A stretch of DNA of 64,000 bases from contig JADHVL010000011.1 of assembly GCA_016784025.1 (NCBI GenBank), positions 1-64,000 on the forward strand, read 5' to 3'. This DNA comes from Fidelibacterota bacterium. GTDB lineage: Bacteria > Fidelibacterota > UBA8477 > JABMPR01. The stretch's first letter is position 1. The number at the start of each line of letters is the position of its first letter. Position numbers and translations under genes: made by a program. The notes under the pieces were generated by a model. The model worked only from the letters and a program-made list of their open reading frames with translations. It made no database searches and was not told the origin of the DNA. Shown here piece after piece: positions 52,427-61,839 of the stretch.

Positions 52427-52456
52427 ATGATAGCAGCGAAAGCTATGGGAAATTAA
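52427..52456 (+). CDS. Candidate 9-codon leader ORF before ileS
   Basis: ATG 52427 with AAAAAAGGA 4-5 nt upstream encodes MIAAKAMGN and stops 19 bp before the ileS ATG. Only one Ile codon (ATA) occurs, so attenuation by isoleucine starvation is not obvious. May be a translational leader. Confidence 0.3.
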   Translation: MIAAKAMGN

Positions 52457-52475
52457 GACGGGAAAAGTACAAACC

Positions 52476-55400
52476 ATGATGAAGGAAGTATCTAGCAAAG
52501 TAGATTTTATTGCCCTGGAACATGACATGCTCAAGTTTTGGGAAGATGAAGATATTTTCAACAAACTCAGGACTCAGAACGCTGGCAAACCACGTTGGTC
52601 ATTTCTTGATGGTCCCATTACTGCTAATAATCCCATGGGTGTTCACCACGCCTGGGGTCGTACATACAAAGATCTATATCAGCGCTATCATGCTATGTTG
52701 GGAATGGAGTTGCGTTATCAGAATGGCTTTGATTGTCAGGGCTTATGGGTAGAAGTTGAAGTTGAAAAAGAACTTGGTTTCAAGTCCAAAACTGACATTG
52801 AAGAATACGGTATAGAAGCATTTGTAAATAAATGTAAAGAACGTGTCCGTAAATTTTCAGCCATTCAGACCGAACAGTCCAAACGTATGGGCTATTGGAT
52901 GGATTGGGACAATTCCTATTTCACCATGTCCGATGAGAACAATTACACCATCTGGGCTTTTCTAAAAAAATGTTTTGACCGCGGATTTATATACAAAGGC
53001 TATGATGTCATGCCCTGGTGTACCCGCTGTGGTTCCGCCCTTTCCGAGCATGAAATAGCAACTGAAGGTTATAAAGAGCTTACCCACACATCAATATATT
53101 TAAAATTCCCCCTCAAAGACCGTGACAATGAGTCATTGCTGGTATGGACAACCACGCCCTGGACACTTTCATCCAACATTATGGCGGCAGTTCACCCAGA
53201 TCTCGACTATGTCAAGGTCAAGCAGGGTGATGATATCTATTACCTCGTGCAGGGTCGTCTCTCCATTTTGCAAGGAGACTATGAAATCCTTGAAACTCTC
53301 AAGGGCAAGGACATGCTGGGCTGGGAATATCATGGACCTTATGATGAATTGCCCATACAGAAAGATATCCATCATGCCATTATCTTTTGGGATGAGATTT
53401 CTGAAAATGATGGTACTGGAATTGTCCATATCGCCCCTGGTTGTGGTAAAGAAGATAATGCCCTAGCTAAGGAACTCGGTTTCCAGGTTATCAAGCCCAT
53501 TGACGAATTTGGTGCCTACTTAGAGGGATTTGGCCAGTGGACCGGAAAAAATGTTATGGAGATTGGTGACGCTGTCATTGATGATCTATCCCAAAAAGGA
53601 TTGCGATACAAACGTGAGCCCATCACTCATAGATATCCCTGTTGCTGGCGCCATGGTACCGAGCTGGTTTTTCGCCCAGTTGATGAGTGGTTTATCCGCA
53701 TGGATGAACTCAGGGGGGAGATTTCTGAAATAACAAAGAAAGTGGATTGGATTCCATCCTACGGTAAAGAACGTGAGCTGGATTGGCTCAAGAATATGCA
53801 CGACTGGATGATTTCCAAGAAACGCTATTGGGGTCTCGCCTTGCCTATTTGGACCTTTGAAGATGGTTCTTTTTATGTAGTTGGTTCGGAAACTGAATTA
53901 AAAGAGTTGGCTGTGGAGGGTTGGGAAGATTTTGAAGGTCAGAGTCCTCATAGACCCTGGATTGATCATGTGAAAATAAAGCACCCCGAAACTGGTCTCA
54001 TTGGAACCAGGGTGCCTGATGTAGGTAACCCCTGGCTTGATGCTGGAATCGTGCCTTATTCGACTTTAGAATATCGGAATGATCCAGATTATTGGGAAAA
54101 ATGGTTCCCGGCGGATTTCATTGTAGAATCACTCCCAGGACAATTTCGCAACTGGTTCTATGCCATTCTTGCCATGAGCACAGTGATGGAAAACAAGCCC
54201 CCCATTAAAACCATTATGGGGCATGCTCTCGTCAAGGACGAAAAAGGGGATGACATGCACAAATCGGCTGGCAATGCCATCTGGTTTGAAGATGCTGCCG
54301 AGAAAATGGGTGTGGATGTCATGCGCTGGATGTATGCCTCCCAGGTACCAGTCAATAATTTAAATTTTGGTTACCCTGCTGCAGATGAAGTACGTCGCAA
54401 GGTACTTACATTGTGGAATACCTATTCCTTCTTCGTGACCTATGCACGTCTTGATAAATTTGATCCCATGTCAGCTTTGGATGAATCAAATCTGACGGAG
54501 TTAGATAGATGGATTTTGGCGAGACTGAACCAACTTGTGGGACAAGCTCGTAAAGATTATGATGGCTATCAGGCTGACAAGCTTATGCTCAAGATTAATC
54601 GTTTTGTGGATGAACTCTCCAATTGGTATGTGCGACGTTCCAGACGTCGTTTCTGGAAAAGTGAAAATGATTCAGATAAATGGGCGGCTTACCATACTCT
54701 TTATCAAGCGCTGGTTACACTTTCAAAATTAATTGCCCCAGTCTCACCCTTCTTCACTGAAGCACTCTATCAAAATCTGGTTGTTGCTCTGGATCCTCAG
54801 GCACCACAAAGTATCCATCTTTGCAGTTTTCCTGAAGTGGACGAACGATGGTTAGATGATGACTTGCTGAGACGTGTGGATGTGGTTATCAAAACTGTTG
54901 AGTTGGGAAGGGCTGCCAGAAATAAAGCCAATCTGAAGGTTCGCCAACCCCTGGCCAATATCTCAGTATACTTTCCAGGTGAGCAGGACAGGGCTTTTGC
55001 CAGTGATCTTCAAGATCAGATTCTGGAAGAATTGAATATCAAGACATTGACCGTTGTTGAGAATGCTGAATCCCTAATCCAGTATGTTGTCAAACCAAAC
55101 CTTGGTTTACTTGGACCAAAATATGGTAAAGACATGGGATGGATAAGAAACAAGATCAATACTACCGACCCCCAAGATCTACTCAAATTATCAAAAGCGG
55201 GTGACAGTATTCACCTTGAGGATGGACAGAAAACAATTGAGATTCTTCCTGAAGAACTACTTATTTCTACCATCGAACCTGAGGGACAAGCTGTGGTTGA
55301 AGCGGCTGGTGTTGTAGTTGCAGTGGAAACAGAACTCTCTGAGGCTTTGATCAGCGAGGGTATGGCAAGGGATTTTATTCGTAACGTCCAAAATATGCGT

Positions 55401-55607
55401 AAAGATGCCGAGTTTGATGTTTCTGACAGAATTAGCATTTTTGTTGAGGTAGATGAATCACTCAAAACCATGATTCTGGAACATCAAGAATACATCGCCA
55501 ATGAAACCCTGGCTGAGGAAATCAATTTTGCTGAAAAAAAAGGCACTTTCCAGGCTGAATTCAAAATTGGAAAAATCACCTTTACTGTAGGAATCAAGCG
55601 CCATTAA
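52476..55607 (+). CDS. ileS: Isoleucyl-tRNA synthetase (variant motif type)
   Basis: 1043 aa, class I synthetase. It has the catalytic core and editing domain (VWTTTPWTLSSNIMAAVHPD, then DEISENDGTGIVHIAPGCG) and a C-terminal anticodon domain. The signature motifs are unusual: the HIGH position reads MGVHHAWGRTYKDLYQRYH, and the KMSKS position reads DDMHKSAGNAIWF, so KMSKS becomes DMHKS. The tRNA-binding and editing parts are complete. This looks like a divergent IleRS subgroup; resistance of such forms to mupirocin is possible but untested. lspA begins 4 bp later. Confidence 0.93.
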   Translation: MMKEVSSKVDFIALEHDMLKFWEDEDIFNKLRTQNAGKPRWSFLDGPITANNPMGVHHAWGRTYKDLYQRYHAMLGMELRYQNGFDCQGLWVEVEVEKELGFKSKTDIEEYGIEAFVNKCKERVRKFSAIQTEQSKRMGYWMDWDNSYFTMSDENNYTIWAFLKKCFDRGFIYKGYDVMPWCTRCGSALSEHEIATEGYKELTHTSIYLKFPLKDRDNESLLVWTTTPWTLSSNIMAAVHPDLDYVKVKQGDDIYYLVQGRLSILQGDYEILETLKGKDMLGWEYHGPYDELPIQKDIHHAIIFWDEISENDGTGIVHIAPGCGKEDNALAKELGFQVIKPIDEFGAYLEGFGQWTGKNVMEIGDAVIDDLSQKGLRYKREPITHRYPCCWRHGTELVFRPVDEWFIRMDELRGEISEITKKVDWIPSYGKERELDWLKNMHDWMISKKRYWGLALPIWTFEDGSFYVVGSETELKELAVEGWEDFEGQSPHRPWIDHVKIKHPETGLIGTRVPDVGNPWLDAGIVPYSTLEYRNDPDYWEKWFPADFIVESLPGQFRNWFYAILAMSTVMENKPPIKTIMGHALVKDEKGDDMHKSAGNAIWFEDAAEKMGVDVMRWMYASQVPVNNLNFGYPAADEVRRKVLTLWNTYSFFVTYARLDKFDPMSALDESNLTELDRWILARLNQLVGQARKDYDGYQADKLMLKINRFVDELSNWYVRRSRRRFWKSENDSDKWAAYHTLYQALVTLSKLIAPVSPFFTEALYQNLVVALDPQAPQSIHLCSFPEVDERWLDDDLLRRVDVVIKTVELGRAARNKANLKVRQPLANISVYFPGEQDRAFASDLQDQILEELNIKTLTVVENAESLIQYVVKPNLGLLGPKYGKDMGWIRNKINTTDPQDLLKLSKAGDSIHLEDGQKTIEILPEELLISTIEPEGQAVVEAAGVVVAVETELSEALISEGMARDFIRNVQNMRKDAEFDVSDRISIFVEVDESLKTMILEHQEYIANETLAEEINFAEKKGTFQAEFKIGKITFTVGIKRH

Positions 55608-55611
55608 ACAA

Positions 55612-56133
55612 ATGTTGAAATTTCTGAGTATTAGTGCTGTCCTCGTTATACTGGATCATGCCACAAAATATTGGGCTATTGTTGCCTTAAAGGGTAAACA
55701 CTACTGGCCGGCAAATGGTGAGATCTTTCGCCTGGACTATGCCGAAAACTATAATATGATTTTTAGTCTGACCTTTATCCCCATGCCCCTGGTAAATGTC
55801 ATGGCTATTGGTGCGATCTGTCTGCTTTTTTATCTCCTCTATCAGTACAAAGACCAACACGTCTTACCCAGTGTGGGTCTTGCATTTATCCTGGGAGGTG
55901 CTTTTGGTAATATACCTGAGCGCTTGATTCGCGGATATGTCGTTGATTTTATCAGTTTTGACTGGCCAGACTGGCTCTTTTTTACCCGCTGGCCCACTTT
56001 TAATATCGCTGACACTGCAGTTAATGTGGGTATGATACTCTATCTGTGCTATGTCTTTTTTATCGAAGGAAAAGAAGAGAACCTCGACTCTGCTGTTAAG
56101 ACCATTGAGACAGAAGAATCGTCGGCTTCCTAA
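55612..56133 (+). CDS. lspA: Lipoprotein signal peptidase
   Basis: 173 aa with four membrane helices. Aspartyl protease that cleaves prolipoproteins before Cys. The two catalytic Asp are in GYVVDFISF and FNIADTAVNVG; ILDHATKYWAI and GGAFGNIPERLIRG are also conserved. Lipoproteins with fitting lipoboxes are encoded in this window (protease at 7943, TPR at 38656). Acidic tail after the last helix. Confidence 0.94.
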   Translation: MLKFLSISAVLVILDHATKYWAIVALKGKHYWPANGEIFRLDYAENYNMIFSLTFIPMPLVNVMAIGAICLLFYLLYQYKDQHVLPSVGLAFILGGAFGNIPERLIRGYVVDFISFDWPDWLFFTRWPTFNIADTAVNVGMILYLCYVFFIEGKEENLDSAVKTIETEESSAS

Positions 56134-56194
56134 GCTAAAATTCAATTAAAAGTATTCGTTCAATAATCTTTCTATTCTGAAGCCTTCGCGCTAT

Positions 56195-56223
56195 ATTTGC
56201 CTTAGCGATTTCTAAGTGCAAAT
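56195..56223. repeat. Bulged inverted repeat after lspA
   Basis: ATTTGC-CTTAG and CTAAG-T-GCAAAT pair with one bulge around a 6-nt loop. No T-run follows; a weak transcript end or processing site is possible. Confidence 0.3.
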
Positions 56224-56288
56224 ATTGAAAATAGCCATCTCCATAATACCCACTCAATCTCAAAACTAGTTAGGAATGAGTAAAGCTG

Positions 56289-57293
56289 ATTAATCAGACT
56301 GATCAACGCAGTTCGACCAATGAGACTTTTGAGGTAACCATAGACAACTTCCAAAGGCCTGTCCGTATTGATAAATTTTTGTCAGGTCGCTTACCTACGC
56401 ACATCACTCGGAATCAGGTTCAGAAATTACTTAAATCCGGTAAGATTCGAACTGATGGGAGGCCGGTGAAGGCCAGCCATCTCGTTGAACCTGGTGAGCA
56501 CATAACCGTTGAGTATGAGATGCAATATTCTCCAACTCTATACGCTGAAAACATCGCTTTAGATATTGTATATGAGGATGATTATCTAATTGTAGTAAAC
56601 AAACAGCCCGGTCTCATTGTCCATCCAGGTGCAGGGAACTCAACTGGCACTCTGGTGAATGCCCTGATTTATCATTGCGAACACCTCTCCAATGACAATG
56701 GATTACTACGTCCCGGAATCGTTCATCGGTTGGATAAGGACACTTCAGGTCTGCTTATCTCGGCCAAAGACAATAGCATCCATGGCAACCTCCGTTCTCA
56801 GTTTTCAAAACGCACCATCGAAAAATATTACTATGCACTGGTGTGGGGAAGATTTGATGAGGATAAGGGTGAAATCAATGCTCCCATTGGGCGTTCTCCA
56901 AAGAATCGAAAAAAATTCACTGTGATTGATACAGGTAAACCTTCTCTATCGCTATATGAGGTGGTTGAGCGATTTGAATTCCTCACTCTTGTGAGAGTTA
57001 AGCTTGAAACTGGTCGTACCCATCAAATCAGAGTGCACATGACACATGTTAATCACCCAATTTTTGGTGATCCTTACTATGGGGGACGTAATTCAAAAAT
57101 TATTACCCTGAATATGCGCAATAGACAATTGGCAGCCACACTCCTGGGAATGCTCAATCGCCAGGCTTTGCACGCCCGCCGTTTAATTTTCAAGCATCCA
57201 ATATCAAATGAGGTCATGGATTTACGAGCTCCCATGCATGATGACTTTAATCAAGTATTAGATGTTCTACGAGAAGAAAGTCAGTACGTATGA
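56289..57293 (+). CDS. rluD: RluD-family pseudouridine synthase (no canonical start codon)
   Basis: S4 domain with RIDKFLSGRLP and QKLLKSGKIRTDGRPVKA, then the catalytic domain with Asp in GIVHRLDKDTSGLL, VNKQPGLIVHPGAGN and LETGRTHQIRVHMTH. The usual RluD N-terminus (TFEVTIDNFQRPVRIDKFL) is encoded upstream of the first in-frame TTG (56379), but the frame there has no ATG, GTG or TTG between the stop at 56277-56279 and that TTG. Candidates are CTG 56286 or ATT 56289. ATG 56276 is in a different frame. Translation from TTG 56379 would drop part of the conserved S4 segment. Overlaps xerC/D by ATGA. Confidence 0.85.
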   Translation: MNQTDQRSSTNETFEVTIDNFQRPVRIDKFLSGRLPTHITRNQVQKLLKSGKIRTDGRPVKASHLVEPGEHITVEYEMQYSPTLYAENIALDIVYEDDYLIVVNKQPGLIVHPGAGNSTGTLVNALIYHCEHLSNDNGLLRPGIVHRLDKDTSGLLISAKDNSIHGNLRSQFSKRTIEKYYYALVWGRFDEDKGEINAPIGRSPKNRKKFTVIDTGKPSLSLYEVVERFEFLTLVRVKLETGRTHQIRVHMTHVNHPIFGDPYYGGRNSKIITLNMRNRQLAATLLGMLNRQALHARRLIFKHPISNEVMDLRAPMHDDFNQVLDVLREESQYV

Positions 57294-58213
57294 CTTCAGT
57301 TTTGACTACTCAAATCGACCATTTCTTAGCATGGATTGAGGTGGAGAAACGATATTCCCCAGAAACGTTGAGGGGATATCAGATTGATCTCACACAATTT
57401 TGTCAATTCCTGTCCGATTATGATGTGGAATGCCTGAACAAACCGAATCAGATAAATCGAGGGGTCATTCGTAGTTTTTTGGGCTATTTATCTGGAGAAT
57501 TGAATCAGCAACCCAGATCAGTGGCGAGAAAGCTGGCTGCTCTCAAATCATTTTTCAAGTTTATGCATCGCGAAGGTGTTGTGACATTGAACATTGCAGC
57601 TTATGTGCATACGCCCAAACTTCCAGGAGTTATTCCAAGCTATTTGTCAGAGAATCAAATTGTGGCTGTTTTAGACAGATTGGGAGCCTCAGATAGTTGG
57701 ATGGGGAAGCGAGATCTGGCCATCGTTGAGTTGTTTTATTCAACGGGAATGCGTATTTCCGAGTTGGCCGGACTCAAAACAAGTGACTTGAATCTTCAGA
57801 AAAGCACTGTAACTGTGCTTGGGAAAGGCTCAAAGCAACGAGTCATCCCCGTTGGGCAATATGCCTGGGAGGCAATTAAAAATTATCAATATGCCACCAA
57901 ACACAAATTTGGAGTCAGGGAGAGAGACGAAGCTCTGTTTTTGGGAAAGAATGGAACGCCTCTAGGTAACGACGGAATACGTCGGCGGGTAAAAAAAGCC
58001 ATTCAAGCAATTGCTGAGTTAAAAAAGATGAGTCCACACGTCTTACGCCATACTTTTGCGACCCATCTTTTAAATGCAGGAGCCGACTTAATGGCTCTTA
58101 AAGATTTATTAGGTCATGCGAACTTGTCAACGACTCAAGTGTATACTCATGTGCAAGTTGACAAAATGAAGAAAGCTTTCCAAATGGCCCATCCACGGGC
58201 AGGAAAAAAGTAG
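57290..58213 (+). CDS. Tyrosine recombinase XerC/XerD
   Basis: 307 aa, full-length Xer recombinase. Core-binding domain (residues 8-95: YSPETLRGYQIDLTQFCQFL) and catalytic domain with Arg in TGMRISELAGL, Lys in GKGSKQRVIPV, H-x-x-R in HVLRHTFATHLL, His in LLGHANLS and Tyr in QVYTHV. It resolves chromosome dimers at dif; XerC and XerD cannot be told apart here. Unrelated to the element integrase. Coupled to the pseudouridine synthase gene. Confidence 0.92.
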   Translation: MTSVLTTQIDHFLAWIEVEKRYSPETLRGYQIDLTQFCQFLSDYDVECLNKPNQINRGVIRSFLGYLSGELNQQPRSVARKLAALKSFFKFMHREGVVTLNIAAYVHTPKLPGVIPSYLSENQIVAVLDRLGASDSWMGKRDLAIVELFYSTGMRISELAGLKTSDLNLQKSTVTVLGKGSKQRVIPVGQYAWEAIKNYQYATKHKFGVRERDEALFLGKNGTPLGNDGIRRRVKKAIQAIAELKKMSPHVLRHTFATHLLNAGADLMALKDLLGHANLSTTQVYTHVQVDKMKKAFQMAHPRAGKK

Positions 58214-58248
58214 TATGTTAACAACACACCATAAAGTAGGAGGAGCCA

Positions 58249-58581
58249 ATGAAGGTAACCATCGTCGCCCGACATTTTGACATTTCGGAGAAAACACGGG
58301 ACTATATTCAGGCTGAGATAGACCACCGACTGGAACCCGTCTATGATCGAACTGTTAATTGCAAGATGATCGTTGACAAGGTGAAAAATGATTATATTGC
58401 TGAGGTGATTTTGAATGTACCAGGTGAAACGTTAACGGCCAAAGAAACCTCAGATGATCTTTCAAAATCTGTGGATTATGTGGTAAAAAAGATGAGAAAA
58501 CAACTTACGAAACATAAAAATAAATGGAAACGTCCAATTGACCCGAATAAACAGTTTGTAGAATCCTTGGACGAAGAGTAA
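58249..58581 (+). CDS. hpf: Ribosome hibernation promoting factor (short HPF)
   Basis: 110 aa, short form without the C-terminal dimerisation domain. Fold markers: TIVARHFDISEKTRDYIQAE, YDRTVNCKMIVDKVKNDY, AEVILNVPGETLTAKETSD, then VDYVVKKMRKQLTKHKNKWK. GTAGGAGGAGCC gives an excellent ribosome binding site. Slows translation by binding inactive ribosomes in stationary phase. Confidence 0.93.
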   Translation: MKVTIVARHFDISEKTRDYIQAEIDHRLEPVYDRTVNCKMIVDKVKNDYIAEVILNVPGETLTAKETSDDLSKSVDYVVKKMRKQLTKHKNKWKRPIDPNKQFVESLDEE

Positions 58582-58606
58582 ATGAGACCAGAAAGTAATT
58601 AATAAA

Positions 58607-59566
58607 ATGAGACCTGAGGAAAAAAGACAAGAAGTAATTGTTGGTGTTGTCGTTCTGATAATCCTGGTGGCTACAGTCATGGGAATTATGTGGGGAAATA
58701 AGGCCGACATCTTTTCCTCAAGAAGTTATTATACGGTACGGGTCGCTCGAGCCAGTGGACTGGAAGAGGGCGACCCGGTTACCGTATCTGGAGTACCCAA
58801 GGGTGTTGTTGATGACTTTATTGTCAGAGAGGATTCTGTGGATATTATCATCGGCGTTGATAAAGATATCACCCTTTACAGCGATGCCTATGCCATCATC
58901 TCGAATCAAGAGTTATTGGGATCCAAAAAAGTTGAAGTAAGCCCGGGAAGCTCAGGTAACCTCCTTGGCGAACATGGCGTATTCAGAGGAACCTTCGCAG
59001 GAGGTCTGGAAGATATCTTTGAAACCACAGGTGCAATCTCAACTGACTTCCAAACCCTGTTGGGAAACTTTAACAAAACCCTAAATTTATTAAACAAGGC
59101 CATGGAAGAAGATGTCCAGGCCAGTCTCCATTCCATTCACAATACATCAAAATTAATCGATTCACTCATGGTCGCGGATATCCAGCCAGGACTCCTGGCC
59201 ATGAAGGGTGCTCTCCAGCAAGCAGAAAATATGGTTGATGCCAAAAGGGAGGATATCGATACTATTGTGACCAATTTGAAAACGGTTTCATTCACTTTAA
59301 ACAAGGTGGTGGATGATAATAAGAGCAAAATAAACCGTTCCCTCGCCAGTCTTGATAAAATTGGGGAGGATCTGAGTCTTCTGAGTGTGAGACTGAAGGA
59401 TCCCAACTCAAGTTTGGGGAAATTAACAAATTCTGATTCGCTTTATCAAAGATTGGACAGCATCTCCATAAACATCAATGAGATTGTGAAGGAGATAAAG
59501 GACAATCCTAAGAAGTATCTCGAACACGTAAATGTCAATGTGGATATGTTTGGTGGAGGGAAGTAA
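58607..59566 (+). CDS. MCE/MlaD family protein
   Basis: 319 aa, one N-terminal membrane helix (VIVGVVVLIILVATVMGIMW), followed by the MCE domain (YTVRVARASGLEEGDPVTV, SNQELLGSKKVEVSPGS). The remainder is helical, about residues 160-310. MCE proteins carry lipids between membranes with an ATPase and permease; none is adjacent, so the rest of the transporter must be elsewhere. Three bp before the nucleotidyltransferase gene. Confidence 0.88.
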   Translation: MRPEEKRQEVIVGVVVLIILVATVMGIMWGNKADIFSSRSYYTVRVARASGLEEGDPVTVSGVPKGVVDDFIVREDSVDIIIGVDKDITLYSDAYAIISNQELLGSKKVEVSPGSSGNLLGEHGVFRGTFAGGLEDIFETTGAISTDFQTLLGNFNKTLNLLNKAMEEDVQASLHSIHNTSKLIDSLMVADIQPGLLAMKGALQQAENMVDAKREDIDTIVTNLKTVSFTLNKVVDDNKSKINRSLASLDKIGEDLSLLSVRLKDPNSSLGKLTNSDSLYQRLDSISININEIVKEIKDNPKKYLEHVNVNVDMFGGGK

Positions 59567-59569
59567 CTA

Positions 59570-60547
59570 ATGAGAGCTGTAATCCCTGCGGCAGGCATAG
59601 GAAAACGACTTCGACCACATACTTTAAATGTTCCCAAAGTGATGATCAACCTGGCCGGCCGACGTCTGATTGGCCATGTTCTGGATGCTGTTGAGTCTGC
59701 TGGAGTGGATTCAGTTTCAATTATTGTTGGATATAAGGGTGAACAGGTCGAAGAATATGTGAATAGATTTTACTCGCATTTGCGCCTTGATTTTCCCTAT
59801 CAAGCAGAGCGAAAAGGCTTAGGTCATGCCGTGCTGGAGGGGCTTGAGGATAAGGATGAGGGTGTCCTGATTTTACTTGGCGACACAGTTTTCGACGTAG
59901 ATTTCAATGAATTCGTAGCAAATAAAAATAATGCCATTGCGGTGGTCAAAGTAGATGATCCGCGCCGATTTGGTGTTGCTGAAATAAATGCAGACCACAG
60001 AATTAGTAGATTGGTTGAGAAACCGGAAAATCCTAAATCCGATCTGGCGCTTGCAGGTATGTACTACATTCAAGATCAGCGTATCCTAAAAGCTGCTATT
60101 GAAAAACTCATTGCTGAGGATATTAAAACCCGTGGAGAATATCAATTAACAGATGCTTTGCAGCTGATGATTGAAAATGGTGAATATATCGAGGCCGTTG
60201 AAATCAATGGTTGGTATGATTGCGGAACCAAGGAATCTCTGCTAGATTCTCACCGCTTTTTGCTCAAGCATCATTTATCGACCGAGCACAGTAATGGTTC
60301 TATTATTCATCCTCCCGTTTTTATTCATGAAGAAGCAAAGGTGAGTAATTCGGTAATTGGTCCAAACGTTACCATTGATAAAGGTGCTGAGGTAAGTGGT
60401 GTCATTTTATCTGAGACTATTGTGGGGAAAGGTGCTCATATTTACAATATGATCCTGAATAATTCCCTCATTGGAGATCATGCGCTGGTTGACGGTCAAA
60501 AGAGAGTTGTCAACGTTGGTGACTACTCAGAATTAAAATTGAATTAA
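59570..60547 (+). CDS. Sugar-phosphate nucleotidyltransferase with beta-helix tail
   Basis: 325 aa. Catalytic domain MRAVIPAAGIGKRLRPHTLN followed by VPKVMINLAG (nucleotide loop), GLGHAVLEGLED, ILLGDTVF, YYIQDQRIL and GWYDCGTKESLLDSH match the RmlA/GlmU superfamily. C-terminal left-handed beta-helix turns are visible (VSNSVIGPNVTIDKGAEVSG and IVGKGAHIYNMILNNSLIG). It is typical of glucose-1-phosphate thymidylyltransferase-like enzymes; the sugar is undetermined. Complements the domain-only form at 25338. Confidence 0.85.
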   Translation: MRAVIPAAGIGKRLRPHTLNVPKVMINLAGRRLIGHVLDAVESAGVDSVSIIVGYKGEQVEEYVNRFYSHLRLDFPYQAERKGLGHAVLEGLEDKDEGVLILLGDTVFDVDFNEFVANKNNAIAVVKVDDPRRFGVAEINADHRISRLVEKPENPKSDLALAGMYYIQDQRILKAAIEKLIAEDIKTRGEYQLTDALQLMIENGEYIEAVEINGWYDCGTKESLLDSHRFLLKHHLSTEHSNGSIIHPPVFIHEEAKVSNSVIGPNVTIDKGAEVSGVILSETIVGKGAHIYNMILNNSLIGDHALVDGQKRVVNVGDYSELKLN

Positions 60548-60609
60548 TTGATTAACCATCCAAGTCCGAAGTTCGGTTTGTGATAAATAGAAAAGTTGGA
60601 GTTTAAAGC

Positions 60610-61764
60610 ATGCCATATTTGTTTTCATCAGAATCAGTAACAGAAGGTCATCCAGATAAAATTGCTGACCAAATATCAGACGCGATTCTTGATGCCATAT
60701 TAGAGAAAGACCCTCTGGGGCGTGTAGCCTGTGAGACCTTTGTAACCACCGGACTGGTCATGGTGGGTGGTGAGATCACCACCTCAGCCTATGTAGATAT
60801 CCAGCGTATCGCAAGGAAGACTATAAAACGTATCGGTTATACAGATTCCATCATGGGTTTTGATTACAAGACCTGCGCAGTCCTGGTAAGTATTGATAAA
60901 CAGTCTGCTGATATTTCACAGGGTGTTGATGATGATAACCACGAGCAAGGTGCTGGTGACCAGGGTATGATGTTTGGCTACGCCTCTGATGAGACCGATG
61001 CCTTTATGCCCATGCCTATCTATATCGCCCATGAGCTGACTAAAAGACTAGCTGAAGTGCGCAAGAGCGGTAAGCTGCCTTATCTCCGTCCCGATGGTAA
61101 ATCTCAGGTAACTGTTCAGTACAACTCTGAGACCCACCTGCCTGAAGCCATTACTGCTGTGGTAATTTCTAATCAACATGAAGACGGGGTGGATGTAAAG
61201 GGTCAGATGTATGATGATGTCTTAGAGCATGTCATCAAGCCTGTCCTGCCAGCGAAACTGGTAGATTATAATACACTTAAAACTTTTGTAAACCCCACAG
61301 GTCGTTTTGTAGTGGGTGGACCCCAGGGTGATGCTGGTCTAACAGGTCGTAAGATTATTGTGGACACCTATGGTGGCTATGCTCCCCATGGTGGTGGTGC
61401 CTTCTCTGGTAAAGATCCCAGCAAGGTTGATAGATCGGCTGCCTATATGGCCAGATACATCGCCAAGAACATCGTAGCTGCCAAAGCAGCCCAGCGCTGT
61501 ACTGTCCAGTTGGCCTATGCCATTGGTGTGGCTGAGCCTATCTCTATCCTGGTGGACTCACATGGGACATCCAAGCACAGCAACAGTGAACTTGAAGCCA
61601 TGGTTCGGGAAGTATTCCCACTTAAGCCAGCCGCCATTATCAGTCATCTAAAGCTTAAACGTCCCATATATGAAAGAACCGCCTCATATGGCCACTTCGG
61701 AAGAGATGAGTTCCCCTGGGAAAAAACCAATATGACTGCTGAAGTCAACAAAGCATTGAAATAG
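60610..61764 (+). CDS. metK: S-adenosylmethionine synthase
   Basis: 384 aa. Catalyses ATP + methionine to SAM. N-terminal [40 protein letters not shown] (metal/ATP site), and C-terminal [20 protein letters not shown]. Normal length. It precedes ahcY by 75 bp, so SAM supply and SAH recycling are next to each other; the gap holds a 9-bp repeat. Confidence 0.97.
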   Translation: MPYLFSSESVTEGHPDKIADQISDAILDAILEKDPLGRVACETFVTTGLVMVGGEITTSAYVDIQRIARKTIKRIGYTDSIMGFDYKTCAVLVSIDKQSADISQGVDDDNHEQGAGDQGMMFGYASDETDAFMPMPIYIAHELTKRLAEVRKSGKLPYLRPDGKSQVTVQYNSETHLPEAITAVVISNQHEDGVDVKGQMYDDVLEHVIKPVLPAKLVDYNTLKTFVNPTGRFVVGGPQGDAGLTGRKIIVDTYGGYAPHGGGAFSGKDPSKVDRSAAYMARYIAKNIVAAKAAQRCTVQLAYAIGVAEPISILVDSHGTSKHSNSELEAMVREVFPLKPAAIISHLKLKRPIYERTASYGHFGRDEFPWEKTNMTAEVNKALK

Positions 61765-61789
61765 ATATATAAAATTAAAAAGCCTCAAC

Positions 61790-61816
61790 CGCAGAGATCG
61801 CGGAGAGCGCAGAGAT
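61790..61816. repeat. Three tandem 9-mers in metK-ahcY gap
   Basis: CGCAGAGAT, CGCGGAGAG, CGCAGAGAT lie head to tail. They resemble a short dispersed repeat seen in many metagenome genomes. No SAM or SAH riboswitch fold is evident. Confidence 0.6.
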
Positions 61817-61839
61817 ATAAAAGGGTAATAGAGAGTTAT

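Noticed and set aside
52245-52427. 60-codon GTG-started frame between htrA and ileS
   Set aside because: It starts inside a hairpin, has no ribosome binding site and no protein-like composition.
52192-52475. T-box riboswitch before ileS
   Set aside because: No T-box consensus, specifier loop or antiterminator could be seen.
60548-61839. SAM or SAH riboswitch near metK and ahcY
   Set aside because: Leaders are short (62 and 75 bp) and no conserved core was recognised.
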